Source: Hemibagrus wyckioides (lineage: Eukaryota; Chordata; Actinopteri; Siluriformes; Bagridae). From it: 64,000 nt of DNA. Shown here piece after piece: positions 43,964 through 54,879 of this stretch (positions within the stretch are counted from its first letter, which is position 1; every line of letters starts with the position of its first letter). A program made the position numbers and the translations under genes. The notes below the pieces were generated by a model, which saw only the letters and a program-made list of their open reading frames with translations, was not told the DNA's origin and made no database searches. Location of the stretch: positions 7,082,073 through 7,146,072 of the forward strand of contig NC_080715.1 in assembly GCF_019097595.1 (NCBI RefSeq), in the 5' to 3' direction.

Positions 43964-44205
43964 CGTTGTGGAACCAAAAAGTGTCAGGCATGGGTCTTCC
44001 AACAACTTTCAAATCGAATCTTGCAGTCTGTCCTTCGGCACACCTGAAGGATGATGGTTTCATGACAAACACAGGTTTGTAAAGCCTTTCCAGCTGGGTC
44101 TCATCTGTTTCATCCAGCCTGCGAGCAGGAGAACGGCTAACAGAACGTGCAGGGGAACGTCCAGGGGAGAGACTAATGGAGCGGGCAGACATGGGGGATT
44201 CAGAC
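43964..44205 (-). CDS. ttn: Titin E21: SPxR linker and first half of Ig Z6
   Basis: A 242-nt exon, phase 2 to 1. It starts SESPMSARSISLSPGRSPAR, then SVSRSPARRLDETDETQLER, LYKPVFVMKPSSFRCAEGQT. The SP/SPxR motifs are likely proline-directed kinase sites, as in human. The human MSPAR run (about five copies) is reduced here to LSPGR, SPAR and SPARR. Confidence 0.94.
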
Positions 44206-44602
44206 CTGAAAAAAAGTCAGAGAAATGCATATTATTTTTACTTAATTCACTATATAGCAGGCACTGGAATTATGGGGAAAAATAACATAATGGGGCATTC
44301 TGTTATAGGACAATAATGTGATTTGGCTCTACATGAAGATCTATCTATAGTTACATTTAATGCTTTGTAATGTCCATGAAAAAAGTCCATGTTATCACAT
44401 ATTTGTGCAAATACACCAACAATTTTAATTAATTATTAGCATTAGACTATGTGGAGGGTCTGCTATATAAATCCTAGTGAAACTGATGTTACTATGGAAA
44501 CAGTAACCCATTATAGCAAGCATATTAATAGAAGCATGTGATATGTGATCAACAGCTGTTTGATATGTCATTATTTCCAATGTTACAAGAATAAAAACTT
44601 AC
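44206..44602. other. Intron E20/E21
   Basis: A 397-base AT-rich intron; nothing recognisable. Confidence 0.6.
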
Positions 44603-44841
44603 TGTACTCTCTTCATTGCTTCTGTCTGAGGATAAAAAGGCTGAGCAGCAGCTGTGGATTCCACATAGAGTTTTCCGGAGCTGACAGCATTACCCTTCAT
44701 GTTACTAGCTAATGCTGTGTAGACTCCCTCATCTTCTGGCAGCACCACAGGAAGACGCAGAGTGGCTCTACCATCCTGAAGAACCTCCATCTGATAACGG
44801 CCTCCATGTTTGATGCGCTTGCCATCTTTGTACCATGCAAT
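44603..44841 (-). CDS. ttn: Titin E20: second part of Ig Z5
   Basis: A 239-nt exon, phase 0 to 2: [59 protein letters not shown], then [17 protein letters not shown] leading to E21. Confidence 0.95.
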
Positions 44842-44983
44842 CTATTACAGGGGATTGTGGATGTCATAGTTTAGAATACAGTCTTAAAGTCAAAGTCTTA
44901 AACACAAAGCTATTATGGCTGATGAAATGTAAGCAAGCTAGAATCGCTTAGCTTGACCATTTGTGCAATTGTTGTTAGCTCTA

Positions 44984-45058
44984 AGTATTATTATTATTTT
45001 CATTATCATCATCATCATCATCATCATTATTATTATTATTTATTTATTTATTTTTATT
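44984..45058. repeat. Mixed (ATC)n/(ATT)n/(TTTA)n microsatellite
   Basis: Runs of TTATTATTATT, CATCATCATCATCATC, TTATTATTATT and TTTATTTATTTATTTTTA lie directly before the E19 donor region. Confidence 0.9.
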
Positions 45059-45074
45059 ATAATATAGTCAGTAC

Positions 45075-45305
45075 CTTCGGCAAGGGATTTCCTTCCATTT
45101 TGCAATGGAATGTCACACCCATTCCCTCCATGATTCTGTAGCTTTTGACAGGGGTGCTAAAAGCAGATCCCACTGCCTCATGCTCAGCTGCACTTAACAG
45201 CATTTCCTCTCCATCCTCAATAACCAGATCACGATATGTAATCTTGAGGATCCTGATCTCAATCTCTTGAATGATTCTCTGCTCAAGAGCAGAGATCTGG
45301 AATTC
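45075..45305 (-). CDS. ttn: Titin E19: helix linker and start of Ig Z5
   Basis: A 77-codon phase 0-0 exon: EFQISALEQRIIQEIEIRIL, KITYRDLVIEDGEEMLLSAA, then GMGVTFHCKMEGNPLPK. The human sequence EFHISSFEERLIKEIEYRII matches. Confidence 0.95.
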
Positions 45306-45391
45306 CTAATAAAAAACAAACTAATTAGTTTTTGTTGGTGCTGTTATAAGCAAGCATAAATTAATTATCATTATGTTAAAATCATCTTTAC

Positions 45392-45564
45392 CCTCTCTGA
45401 TATGAATGTCGTCATTTGTGCTTGTTGAGCCATCCTTCTCTGCATTTCGTATTCACTTAAGACCAGAGGGGGCAAATCCGCAACTTTGGGCTCCTGAATC
45501 ACTGTAGTGGTCACTTCTGTTTTGTATGTCACATCCAGGGTTTTTATATAAGCTTCATATTCCT
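45392..45564 (-). CDS. ttn: Titin E18: linker between Z4 and Z5
   Basis: A 173-nt exon, phase 1 to 0: EEYEAYIKTLDVTYKTEVTT, TVIQEPKVADLPPLVLSEYE, MQRRMAQQAQMTTFISER. It is charged, probably helical, and has no Ig. Confidence 0.94.
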
Positions 45565-46026
45565 CTGTAAAATGACAAATTAATGGAAGGATTTTCTTAT
45601 AGGTTGTAAAGAGTTTCTATATTTACTTGTAATTATTAACAATTTATACCAAAGCACTAGTGACTGCTCAATTCTTATTGGTCAAAACAGCATGGTTCAG
45701 ACGGTAGGATGCAAGGTTTATGTATATGAATGCGTTAATTCGAATACATTATAATTTCTATAAAAACAAAAATGGACTTGTAGGGCACATACAATTTGAG
45801 ACACAGTTAATAGGAATTAACTCACTGACAAACATGAAACATCACTAACAGTTAAGAAATACTTACGTATTATGCTATGAGTTATTGTTATTGGTATTGG
45901 TGTGCAGTTATTGTAAAATAATCAATACATCACACCAGCCTATCTTTTCTCTTTTCTATCTTTCTATAACATCACTCCCCTGTTGTGTTACAATTCTTAC
46001 ATCATTAATTTTTGTTTATTACTGAC
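45565..46026. other. Intron E17/E18
   Basis: A 462-base AT-rich intron; nothing recognisable. Confidence 0.6.
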
Positions 46027-46169
46027 CTTCCTCAAGAAGTCTTGCAGAGGTAGATACCTCTCCATGCTGGTTCTTGGCAGAGATAGTATACTCTCCAGCA
46101 TCATCAGCAAATGTCATGGAGATTTCTAGCTTGCATTCTCCAGTGTCCTTATTGTAACTTACACGATAT
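46027..46169 (-). CDS. ttn: Titin E17: second part of Ig Z4
   Basis: A 143-nt exon, phase 2 to 1: YRVSYNKDTGECKLEISMTF, ADDAGEYTISAKNQHGEVST. Human YKVSYNKQTGECKLVISMTF is nearly identical. Confidence 0.95.
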
Positions 46170-46260
46170 CTATCAGGAAAATTATGAAACATTATGATAA
46201 ACTTTTATTTCTACTCTCAATAAACAGAAAACTGTTTTTGCTATTGACACATGCAAATAC

Positions 46261-46479
46261 CTGTATCCTGATGTGAGCAGGACACCATTTTTCTTCCAGT
46301 AGATGTGAGGTTTGGGGCTGCCTCCAATCTGGCAAACAAACACAACACTGCCACCTTCCACAAGTTTTTGTGAAAGTGGCTTCTTCACAAAGAATGGTGC
46401 TGCAGCTGCTGCAGCTTCCACGGTCTCAGAGACCACGCTGATTTCAGCTGTAGCCACTTCTTTAGTCTTAATAATAGCC
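46261..46479 (-). CDS. ttn: Titin E16: first part of Ig Z4
   Basis: A 219-nt exon, phase 2 to 2: [20 protein letters not shown], an Ala run, [40 protein letters not shown]. The human ortholog reads [20 protein letters not shown]. Confidence 0.95.
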
Positions 46480-46565
46480 CTGAAAGAATTACCATTATCG
46501 GTTTTAAAGGTTTATGGAATGTTTATGTTAATCATTGTATGAAGAGTATCAGTTTTGTTCCTTAC

Positions 46566-46611
46566 TGTTTCTCTGTAGTAATCTCTGCTCGGGTCTCAAT
46601 CTCCTCGGATA
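46566..46611 (-). CDS. ttn: Titin E15: 46-nt linker exon
   Basis: Phase 1 to 2; encodes VSEEIETRAEITTEKQ between Ig Z3 and Z4. Human has VSEEFEKETTAVTEKF there. It is supported by exact phase continuity with E14 and E16. Confidence 0.9.
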
Positions 46612-46738
46612 CTGAAATTGGAAATTGTAGTGAGATGTTTATTTTGATCTAACTGAAAGAAATTTATATATATCATAGAGTAATTAAGAAAAAAAAATCC
46701 TAAAGTTACATTTAAAGGTTAAAACTTAAAAAGGAAAC

Positions 46739-46997
46739 CTTTAACAAGCAGGTAGCATGAGGTGCTGATTGTCCCAGCCTCATTTGTAGCAGTACAAGTG
46801 AAACGTCCACTATCCTCAGCAAAGGCCTCACGGATCAATAAACGGGCATATCCTTGCTCATATGTGATCTGGAAGTCAATAGAGCTTTCAATCCTGTAGT
46901 CCTCTCTGAACCACATAATAACTGGTGTGGGTTGACCTGAGATCTGGCACTCCAGAGTCACAGACTCTCCCTCAGTAACAGTCATGTTCTTCAAGCC
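46739..46997 (-). CDS. ttn: Titin E14: Ig Z3
   Basis: A 259-nt exon, phase 0 to 1: GLKNMTVTEGESVTLECQIS, GQPTPVIMWFREDYRIESSI, EDSGRFTCTATNEAGTISTS. It is near-identical to human Z3. Confidence 0.96.
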
Positions 46998-48024
46998 CTG
47001 AAGAACAGAATACAAAGAAAATCTGCTTAACCAGCTCAACTAAGCATTTAAGCCCATATACACAAAATGTAGATATATGTATACAAAATATGTAGATGCT
47101 GCAAAGCGATATATTTGTTATTTTTTCATCCAGGGGGAAAGACAGGATCAAAATGAGATTTTTACTGTTCAGTTTATTGCATACTTCTGCTGGATAGGAG
47201 ATGCACTGACTAACACAAACATTTTCTCCATGGTTAGCTAGTCAGCTGAGTTGAACGAAAGAGAAGTGAGAAATGGCAACAGCTCAGACTCGATGAAGGA
47301 CTGAAGAAGTAGTGCACTGTGATAGTGGTGGTTTCAGGACTGTTTTTAATCTCATGCCCGTCCCCTAAGGAATACTCACTAATCCCACCCACTCCTAAAG
47401 TTATGTTTGTTGTCCTGTAAAGATGAATAAAATATTAATAAAATCCACTGTGGCATTGTGAATTGCTTTGTAACACACATCTTGTCAAGAGACAGCATTC
47501 GGAGCTATGTGTTGCATGTCACTGCCCAATTCCACTCAGCTTGATTGGCATCAGATCAGTAGGAGATGCCATCTGACAGAGACAGATCCAGGCAAGTTTT
47601 GGGATTTAACTGAACACAGAGTTGGCCTCAAAATTGGACTTCAACTTCTGATTCATTATGATTCTAGAAAAAATTCCCAGATACTGCTATAGACATCCTT
47701 TATAGCATTGCATAGTATCCTCTAAGAGAATTAAAGAGTTCTATTGAGTCTGCTGACAGACATGAGGTTCTATGGTGCACACTATTAGTTTCAGAAGCAA
47801 TGATTTCAGCTGAGTCACTACACAAGTTCATTTTAAGAATTTATATGCTATTAAATAATTGAATATAATACACCTTGCACATTTCTTGAACTGATCTTCA
47901 TATCTCACGAACTGTGACCAAAAATATGTTTTTAATGTGCATTTTTTTAATCATATAATCTACTGCTGCAATGTTGCATTAACCAGAAGGCAAAAAAGGG
48001 AAGAATGCACTTATAATTACTTAC
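46998..48024. other. Intron E13/E14
   Basis: A 1.03 kb intron. It has mixed composition and neither strand holds a convincing exon. No repeat family is recognised. Confidence 0.6.
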
Positions 48025-48090
48025 AGCAACAACAGTTGGTGGAATACTTGGCTCCTTGGCAACTGAGGGAACTGCAGCTGTTTCAAGAAC
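48025..48090 (-). CDS. ttn: Titin E13: 22-codon linker exon
   Basis: Phase 0-0: VLETAAVPSVAKEPSIPPTV VA leads into GLKNMTV of Z3, as human TPPTLVS does. Short, but both borders and frame agree. Confidence 0.9.
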
Positions 48091-48486
48091 CTGGGTAATA
48101 CAAAATATGATTTTGAACACTTTTGTCAACAAGATCATGTGTTAGTACCTGACTTAGCAGCTGGGAAATGAGATGAACTATTTCAAAAAAGGGTATACAT
48201 GATAATGGGAATGGGATAATAAAAGAAATGATGAAGAAAAGGAAAAAGAAGGGAAGGTGCATAAAATATTTAGCGAGAACTGTGATTAGAAGAGGCAGGT
48301 AGATGAGGCAGGTTGATAAGGCAGGCAGATGAGGCAGGTAGAGAAGAAGAGTGTAATCCACAGTTAAGGAGCTGAACTCTGAAGTAATATGTGACCACAC
48401 AAGTGATATATGACCAAAACAACTGTGACAAGGAACTTGTGAGATTAATGACAAACATCTGGCAAGCATCAACCAAAATTACAAAC
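48091..48486. other. Intron E12/E13
   Basis: A 396-base intron. At 48290-48345 the phrase GATGAGGCAGGT recurs about four times in varied form, a short local minisatellite. Confidence 0.6.
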
Positions 48487-48723
48487 CTGTGTCTCCCATT
48501 CCCCTGTATATGAAGCACCTATCTGTCTCTGAAAGTCTGTGTCGAAATGCAACTGATATTTCTCAGTGACATCTCTAAATGGAGGAGGGGTGGGTTCTGG
48601 AGTCACTCTTGTCTCCACAATCTTATATGTCGGAGGCTTGACAGGCTTGATGATCTTTTGAGCAGTATGAGTGGAAGACAACTCTTTCTGAAGTGTGGCA
48701 ATAGCAGAACCAGCTATTGAGAC
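48487..48723 (-). CDS. ttn: Titin E12: linker between Z-repeats and Z3
   Basis: A 79-codon phase 0-0 exon. VSIAGSAIATLQKELSSTHT and AQKIIKPVKPPTYKIVETRV match human ASIAGSAIATLQKELSATSS. The rest is Pro/Thr-rich and divergent. Confidence 0.94.
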
Positions 48724-49255
48724 CTGACCAACCCAAGGAGAGGAGCGTGAATCAAAAGGGCACAAGTCATAACAACATGGGTTACTGTTTCTTAGATTAG
48801 CCACTTCAAATGGGAATCATGGAAAAAAGGAGGGAGTCCATTGGGATTATGGGATGAAATGGATTATGGGGAGCAAATTTTAACAGAAGTTAGAAATAAA
48901 CAAAGGAAGAATGTGATGTGGTTAATTTTTATGATTCAGTCATTATATCTTAGGTTATTTAGGGTGATGAATTACTTTTTATTTAGAATGAACGAGTGTA
49001 TGGCTTAGTATTATCTTGTACAGTGTTAGAGTTAGAGCTAATACAAGTTTTGCTTTTGAATGACATCAGCAGTACTTTCTTAAAGTTGCATGTCAGGCAA
49101 GCAGGATAAATTTGACTTTTTTTTACCATATGCAAATGACTGAAAACCATATATGATATATTTATTTACCATGTCTAATTAAATTTCTTATGAATATTTG
49201 TTTATGATTTGTCTATAAGGTTATTCTCTGCTTGCCTGATATAACTGCCGCTTAC
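48724..49255. other. Intron E11/E12
   Basis: A 532-base AT-rich intron; nothing recognisable. Confidence 0.6.
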
Positions 49256-49369
49256 CTCATAGCTATGTTCAGGTTTAGGAACAGTAACTTTTGAAACTGT
49301 GAAATGAGGAACTGGGGATGGGGCAAGGCCAGAATCCACCTGGGCCTTAACCTCAGTAGTTCTTTGGAT
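49256..49369 (-). CDS. ttn: Titin E11: linker exon
   Basis: A 38-codon phase 0-0 exon: IQRTTEVKAQVDSGLAPSPV, PHFTVSKVTVPKPEHSYE. Human SPHFTVSKISVPKTEHGYE is at the same place. Confidence 0.94.
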
Positions 49370-49462
49370 CTAATATAAATCAACAAAAATCAGGTTGATG
49401 AATTGAAAATAAACCACCACCTTTCATTGAATAAAAGTACCCTGTCATAGAAGACTTCTAAC

Positions 49463-49690
49463 CTGGCTGACTTGAACTTTCTGCTCGGTGGAAATGCTCG
49501 ATATATCACTGGGAATTTGCAAAACCTCCATTTGACTTGCAGCCTGTTGCTTAGCACTGAGCATTGCCTGTTGTTTAATGTCAGTTTCCTCTTCAGCCAA
49601 AGCACTCTCAACATGCACAGGTTTTCGTACACGTGCTTGATCCACCGCAGCAAGCACTGTGGCCACAGCTCCAGCCTTTTTCCCATCACC
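49463..49690 (-). CDS. ttn: Titin E10: last Z-repeat (Zr7-like)
   Basis: A 76-codon phase 0-0 exon. GDGKKAGAVATVLAAVDQAR is the alpha-actinin-2-binding Z-repeat, matching human Zr7 (VGKKAEAVATVVAAVDQAR). It is followed by a Gln-rich segment (ESALAEEETDIKQQAMLSAK). Confidence 0.95.
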
Positions 49691-50484
49691 CTGGCGATAA
49701 TAAGTATCAGTTGTAATCCAGTACATAGACATACATTATGTTCTTCGTCAAAGACACCCTCAGATTCATACATTGTGTGTTTAATTTAAAATTACAGCAT
49801 TTTAAAAGCACACAATAAAGTGTGTTTCCTGGCTTGTAATGAGTTTGCTGTGCAGTGATGTTAGCAAGTTGGTTATAAGTTGGGTCCCTTTGCTGTTAGA
49901 TAATATGACAACATAAAAGCAAAAGACAATTTAAAAATGTTGCTTAGGTCTCATGGCAGCCCCCTGGTATGATTTTGTCTTAATTGTTTATAAATAGAGG
50001 ATACATCTAAAGAGATACCATGAGTGATTTGTTAGCTTTTTAAGGGCTATGGTTTCAGCAGTGGGATGAAACCAAGAAGATATGAAGAAGAACTTGCAGA
50101 AAAAGCTGACCTTTATATTAATTTTAGAATAATAGATAATTACTTTTTGAACATGAGCTTGAATATGATTAATTAATTCTGAACACAGATAAACCCCTCT
50201 AATTTAAAAGTGTGTGCACACTTATTCATCCAGGGTATTGTACCTTTTTTTATTTTTGCTATTTTTTCCTACATGGTTTTTGATTGTTTTTCACTTAATT
50301 TTTTACATTTAATTTCACATTGAGGATAGTAGTACATTGATAGTACATTGTATATTGTGTTTTTCAAGAGATGATGTAACTGTTTAGTATCATTTTAGGT
50401 GAAATTGTGAACTTTTCATTCAAAGTGCTCTCAGTACACCCAAGTGAATGTGCTCCAAACACAAGGATGATGGCTTAAGGATAC
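49691..50484. other. Intron E9/E10
   Basis: A 794-base AT-rich intron. I looked on the minus strand for further Z-repeat exons with an AVATVVAAVD-like core and found none. Confidence 0.65.
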
Positions 50485-50613
50485 CTGTTCCTGAGAGGTA
50501 AATGTGTAATGGCTAGAGGTTGTTTCCATAGTTGTTGTGTGTTCTGGGAGAGAAGCAGTGGCCTCTCTTGCATTATCCTGCTCAAGAAGTGTCATGGATG
50601 AAATGTGCTTGAT
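50485..50613 (-). CDS. ttn: Titin E9: inter-Z-repeat exon
   Basis: A 43-codon phase 0-0 exon: IKHISSMTLLEQDNAREATA, SLPEHTTTMETTSSHYTFTS, QEQ. It has no Z-repeat core. It may be the decayed remnant of a Z-repeat exon (compare human tails such as TTTTAVHIQPAQEQ) or a spacer. Confidence 0.85.
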
Positions 50614-50941
50614 CTGTTTTGCCAAATAACAAGGAAAATAACAATTATCTTCACAGTAGATGTGAATGATGTTTTGCTGTTAGTATCATGTGTGGATAAA
50701 GTGGTGGAAAAAAAAACTTGAAATTAGTCTTCTTGGGATTTTGTGATTCCAGAGCAATAAAAAAATAGTGAAAAAAATCACTGTGGTGTGACAAGAAATA
50801 TGAATGTGAAAGGGTAATGAGAAAAATGTACATAACAACTTGAAAAGGCAAAATGAAGTTTATGGAAGTCAATGGAGGCACCAGGATGGAGGTGAATTAA
50901 AGGGTTGGATGAATGACCATGTCACTGAATGACCAAACTAC
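50614..50941. other. Intron E8/E9
   Basis: A 328-base intron; nothing recognisable. Confidence 0.6.
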
Positions 50942-51097
50942 CTGCTCGGTCGGAGATGCAGGAAGAACAGTAGCAGTGGTGCTCTCTACACCATGAGGCT
51001 CTGCTGAGCCAGCAAAAGGCTTGCGACTACGAGCCTGGTCCACTGCTGCCACCACAGTGGCAACAGCAACAGATTTGTCATCCTTGCTTTGCTGTTC
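50942..51097 (-). CDS. ttn: Titin E8: first Z-repeat (Zr1-like)
   Basis: A 52-codon phase 0-0 exon. KDDKSVAVATVVAAVDQARS is the Z-repeat core, matching human Zr1 (DADKSAAVATVVAAVDMAR). It ends in a Thr/Ala tail and EQ. Confidence 0.95.
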
Positions 51098-51318
51098 CTT
51101 TCATACATGCAAGTAAAATTAGGATGCAACCTAGACATGTGTGTTTGTTTGCATGTTTTCTTCAGTATTGCATGGAGATAGATATTAATGCATCATTTCA
51201 AAGACACCAGCACCTTTCATTTATTCATTTACAATTTGTACCTCATCAATAAATAGATTTCCTCTCTTTTACAAGCATTCAAGCCCTAACTTCAAGAAAG
51301 GTTGAGTATTCTGCCTAC

Positions 51319-51580
51319 CTCTTTGACAGCGACACCGCTGACTTGTTGCTGCATGGTGATTCCACCTTCCCAGCGCTGCTCTGTGCGGATCTGGGTAGTG
51401 GTTTGAACCTGTGCAGCCCTAGCTGCCATGCTGGCAACGTAGCTAGACTCAGACACATATCCCGCCTGTTTCCATGGAGGCAGGACCTCTGTGGTCTGTG
51501 TAACCTGTTTTCGGGTCATCACTGGGGACTTGACAGGTCTGATTGGTGATATGGACAGTCTTGTGGAGGGGGATACAGTT
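51319..51580 (-). CDS. ttn: Titin E7: SPxR linker before the Z-repeats
   Basis: A 262-nt exon, phase 2 to 0: TVSPSTRLSISPIRPVKSPV, VLPPWKQAGYVSESSYVASM, TQIRTEQRWEGGITMQQQVS. Human VPPPWKQEGYVASSSEAE and TQIRTEERWEGRYG match. The SP sites parallel the phosphorylated Z-insertion motifs. Confidence 0.95.
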
Positions 51581-53022
51581 CTGAAAATAAAAAAGAAGGA
51601 CAAGTTACATTAAAAACCATGTTAGACTAGTATTTTGTTAAATTTAATTCCTATGTATTTGTAATTTCATTGTTTCCACCATGAACGATTTGCATATTAA
51701 TTTGTATTTTACATCTAATCTTGAATGACATCTGATATTTAGTTTATAATCACACACTGATTAGGCTTTTTTAAATCAGTCTTCTTTTATTGACAGGTTA
51801 GTCTATTTTCACTTAGATTAATGGTTTATAAAATACCCACAATGCCATTTGTCTGCCTGCTGATAGTAATGCTATTGGGAATTAGCTCTTGCTTCACCTC
51901 TACTTGATATGCAATGCAGCAGCACTGTCTAACTCTCACACCTCCTCGTCTGTGCACTCTGCTCAAAGAGATAAGGCTCTAGTGCTTCAAGTTTTATGCT
52001 AATACGGCCATCATACTTGTCACTTCACAGATCGCTAATGAGCAGAGCTGTCATATAACTGTGTCATATAGCTGCATTGAATTCTTGAACTGTGAGTCTC
52101 TTTTGTTTTCATTTTGCTCTTTTTTTTTTATCGCTAAAGCAAAACCATGCTGTTATCCATAAAATTTGAGAGAGTTTAATTTTTTTCTACTATTAACCAT
52201 AAATTCTACCATAACTGGTGACCCACTCGAAATCTTCTCAACACACAGGAATAAAGGAAATAAAGCACCAGCCAAGAAATTAGCATCATAAGCAGCTCTA
52301 AGCACAACCCAAAAATTTCAATATGTGCATAGTTAATGTGTTTCACCTTTTTTTTAAATAAATGGTCAGAAAATTGATCCTAAACTACTGTGCCATTTAA
52401 TGATATGTCAGTCTCTGGAGTAAATATGTTTAATTTATAAAGAATTTTTAAAGTCTGAAGGACATATGTAAATATATAAGGATATAACAGAAGCCACTGG
52501 AAACCACAATTTAATTGGAATAGAGTCCATTTCAGGGCTAATGGAGAGTAACTAACCCTGTTCCTTGGGATCTACTACCTGTTCAGTTCCACTCCTCTGC
52601 TCTAACTTACCTACTAGACCCAAATGTAGTTGATTAAAACTCAAAAGAAGCATTCACTCTTCTTCTGTAACCTATTTTTTCCAGCAAGGTGTCACAGCAA
52701 GCACTCTGGGAACACTGGGAATGAGGTGGCAACACACCCTGGATGGAACACTAGTCCATCACAGAGCAGCCATTCACACACAGATTCACACATAAGGGTA
52801 GCTATTAAACCTAGTGAAATGGATTTTAGAGGAACATTGAAACCCCAGAGGAAACACAGACAGGCACTGGGAGAACTTGTGAAACTCAATACCAAAAGAA
52901 AACTCAAGTGAAGGTTAGAACCAGGGACCCTGTAGCTGTGAGGAGGCATTAATGTCTGCTTCACCATTATGCCACATTATCATAAATATGTAGATAATGT
53001 AGAAAATTCAGGAAATTGTTAC
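51581..53022. other. Intron E6/E7
   Basis: A 1.44 kb intron. Its 3' half (coordinates 52690-52978) carries a teleost dispersed repeat. The rest is AT-rich without features. Confidence 0.7.
52690..52978 (+). repeat. Teleost dispersed repeat, copy 2
   Basis: ACACACCCTGGATGGAACAC, TAGTCCATCACAGAGCAGCC, ATTCACACACAGATTCACAC, then TGAGGAGGCATTAATGTCTG and CACCATTATGCCACA follow the same order as the copy at 37640-37920. Confidence 0.75.
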
Positions 53023-53234
53023 CTGACAGGAGTCGGTGTGGGTGCCTTCACATGCCTCACAGGAGAAGGTGACTGTTGACGAGTAACTGAAATTTTAGTC
53101 ACAAGAGATGGAGGAGACTTGGAGGTGGGTTTGGGCGGCACACGTGGTGGAGTCTTGTGGGCCATCTGTTGAGCCAGAATACCTCCTTCCACTTGCATTT
53201 GCATGGAAGCAGCCTCAAAGTGAGTTTCCATTCT
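53023..53234 (-). CDS. ttn: Titin E6: Pro/Ser linker
   Basis: A 212-nt exon, phase 0 to 2: RMETHFEAASMQMQVEGGIL, AHKTPPRVPPKPTSKSPPSL, QQSPSPVRHVKAPTPTPVR. Human LPHKTPPRIPPKPKSRSPTP and QQSPSPIRH match. It contains PPKP SH3-ligand-like and SPxR phosphosite-like motifs. Confidence 0.95.
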
Positions 53235-53320
53235 CTATGGATCAACCAAAAGCCAGATATTAGCAGAGCAGCATTAAGTGTTGACAGTAAACTCTGCTTC
53301 GAATAAGGAATATTGATTAC

Positions 53321-53409
53321 CTTTTCCATTCTGGTTTGGCGGGCCTGTGAAATCTGAGAGCTTGAAATGACTGTCTTAATTTTCTTAGCAGGCACAGCTT
53401 CCTCTTCAC
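53321..53409 (-). CDS. ttn: Titin E5: linker after Z2
   Basis: An 89-nt exon, phase 1 to 0: GEEEAVPAKKIKTVISSSQI, SQARQTRMEK. Human GEEEVPAKKTKTIVSTAQI is its ortholog. Confidence 0.95.
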
Positions 53410-53664
53410 CTGCACAGTTGGTCATTTTAGTTAGCATTGTAGAATTTGGTATGCACCAAGATATAACCAACAAAATTCAAGTCATATCAAACTTTATAAT
53501 TAGCTAAGGAGAAAAATCAAGGAAAACATTTCTGTCACTCTCTGAAATATAACCCATTAACACTTACTTTCATATTTGTATTAGCATATTAGCATACATA
53601 CAAATCATTAAGATTACCAATCCTTCAAGATACAAATCCACAGATATATTGTAAAGAAAATTAC

Positions 53665-53952
53665 CTTGAACCAGTAGTTCTGCAGTTGAAGTGGCACGTC
53701 CACTGCTGTTAGAGGCAGTAACTGAGTATGTACCAGAGTCTTCAGGAAAAGCCTCGGCAATCAACAAACTGTAAAGGTCTCCATCTTGAACGATCTGAAA
53801 GTCAGCTGAGCTCTGAATCTCAGCTCCCTCTCTGTAAAACTTCACCACAGGTGTAGGGATTCCTGTCACGCGGACATCCAGTCTCACTTTGCTTCCTTGT
53901 CTCACAGTCATGCTTTGTAGTCTCTGAATAAAGTTGGGTGGCGCAGTTTCCG
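53665..53952 (-). CDS. ttn: Titin E4: Ig Z2
   Basis: A 96-codon exon: AETAPPNFIQRLQSMTVRQG, IPTPVVKFYREGAEIQSSAD, EDSGTYSVTASNSSGRATST. Z1-Z2 clamps telethonin (TCAP) in the mammalian Z-disc. The C-strand has Phe in place of Trp (VKFYREG), exactly as in human Z2. Confidence 0.97.
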
Positions 53953-54879
53953 CTGAAAAATAATCCATACATAGAATTATCAGACCCGACCTAACACCCA
54001 CACCTAGAGCAAGTTATCAAAATGAGCAAAACAAGCAATTCTGATAATGTTGGTATTATTACTAAAGCTATGGCCTCAGGTAAAGCATCATACATTCAGG
54101 TAGTATTTCCTCTGAATTTCTAAGATGTTAGCTAGCAGATTAGCACAGAATATGTGTTAGTAGTCTTGCTTATCTAATGATGATGTTCTGATACATTTGC
54201 AATGTTAGGCTGTAATTTACATAACTTGCATGCATATAAAAGAATTATTTGCATCTGTCGTATGTAAACTACACATACAAGTACTTAAATAGGCTAGTAT
54301 TACTGCAAAAACTGCCTAAATTACAAAGCATAATCTCTAACCTTTATTTAAAACAAGACATTTCTATGTAAAATATCATGGTTTAACTTGCTTTTCACAT
54401 TTAGATTTAGATTTCAACCTAGAATATGTGCTTATAGCCAACCACTTAGCATTAACTCTGATTTATTTGTTTGTTTGCTTGTTTGATTAAAAAGGATAAT
54501 TCATGTTATATTATCCCAAGTCCCATAAGCCAAACCACCTAAAATGTGTTCTTTCATTAACCTTTACAAAAGAAAGCTAATATTTAAAGCACTTACTTAG
54601 AATTCACTCTTTAAAAAAATTAGCCAGCATTAGCTCTACTACAAATCTAGTATTAAGCCTTAAAAAATAATGGTTATTAGCTTTCATCACCAAAGCTAGA
54701 AAGCATAAGCACCTATCAATTCCTAGCTAGCACTAGCTTTTAGCATCAAACTTCCTTTAAACCAAAAATAGTTTGCTGTAGCTGCTAACGATACAACTAT
54801 ATCATATTAATATAAGTAGCTTTTGGCATGAATAACACCTACTGTCCTAGCAATCATGCTACAACCACCTAAATCAAAC

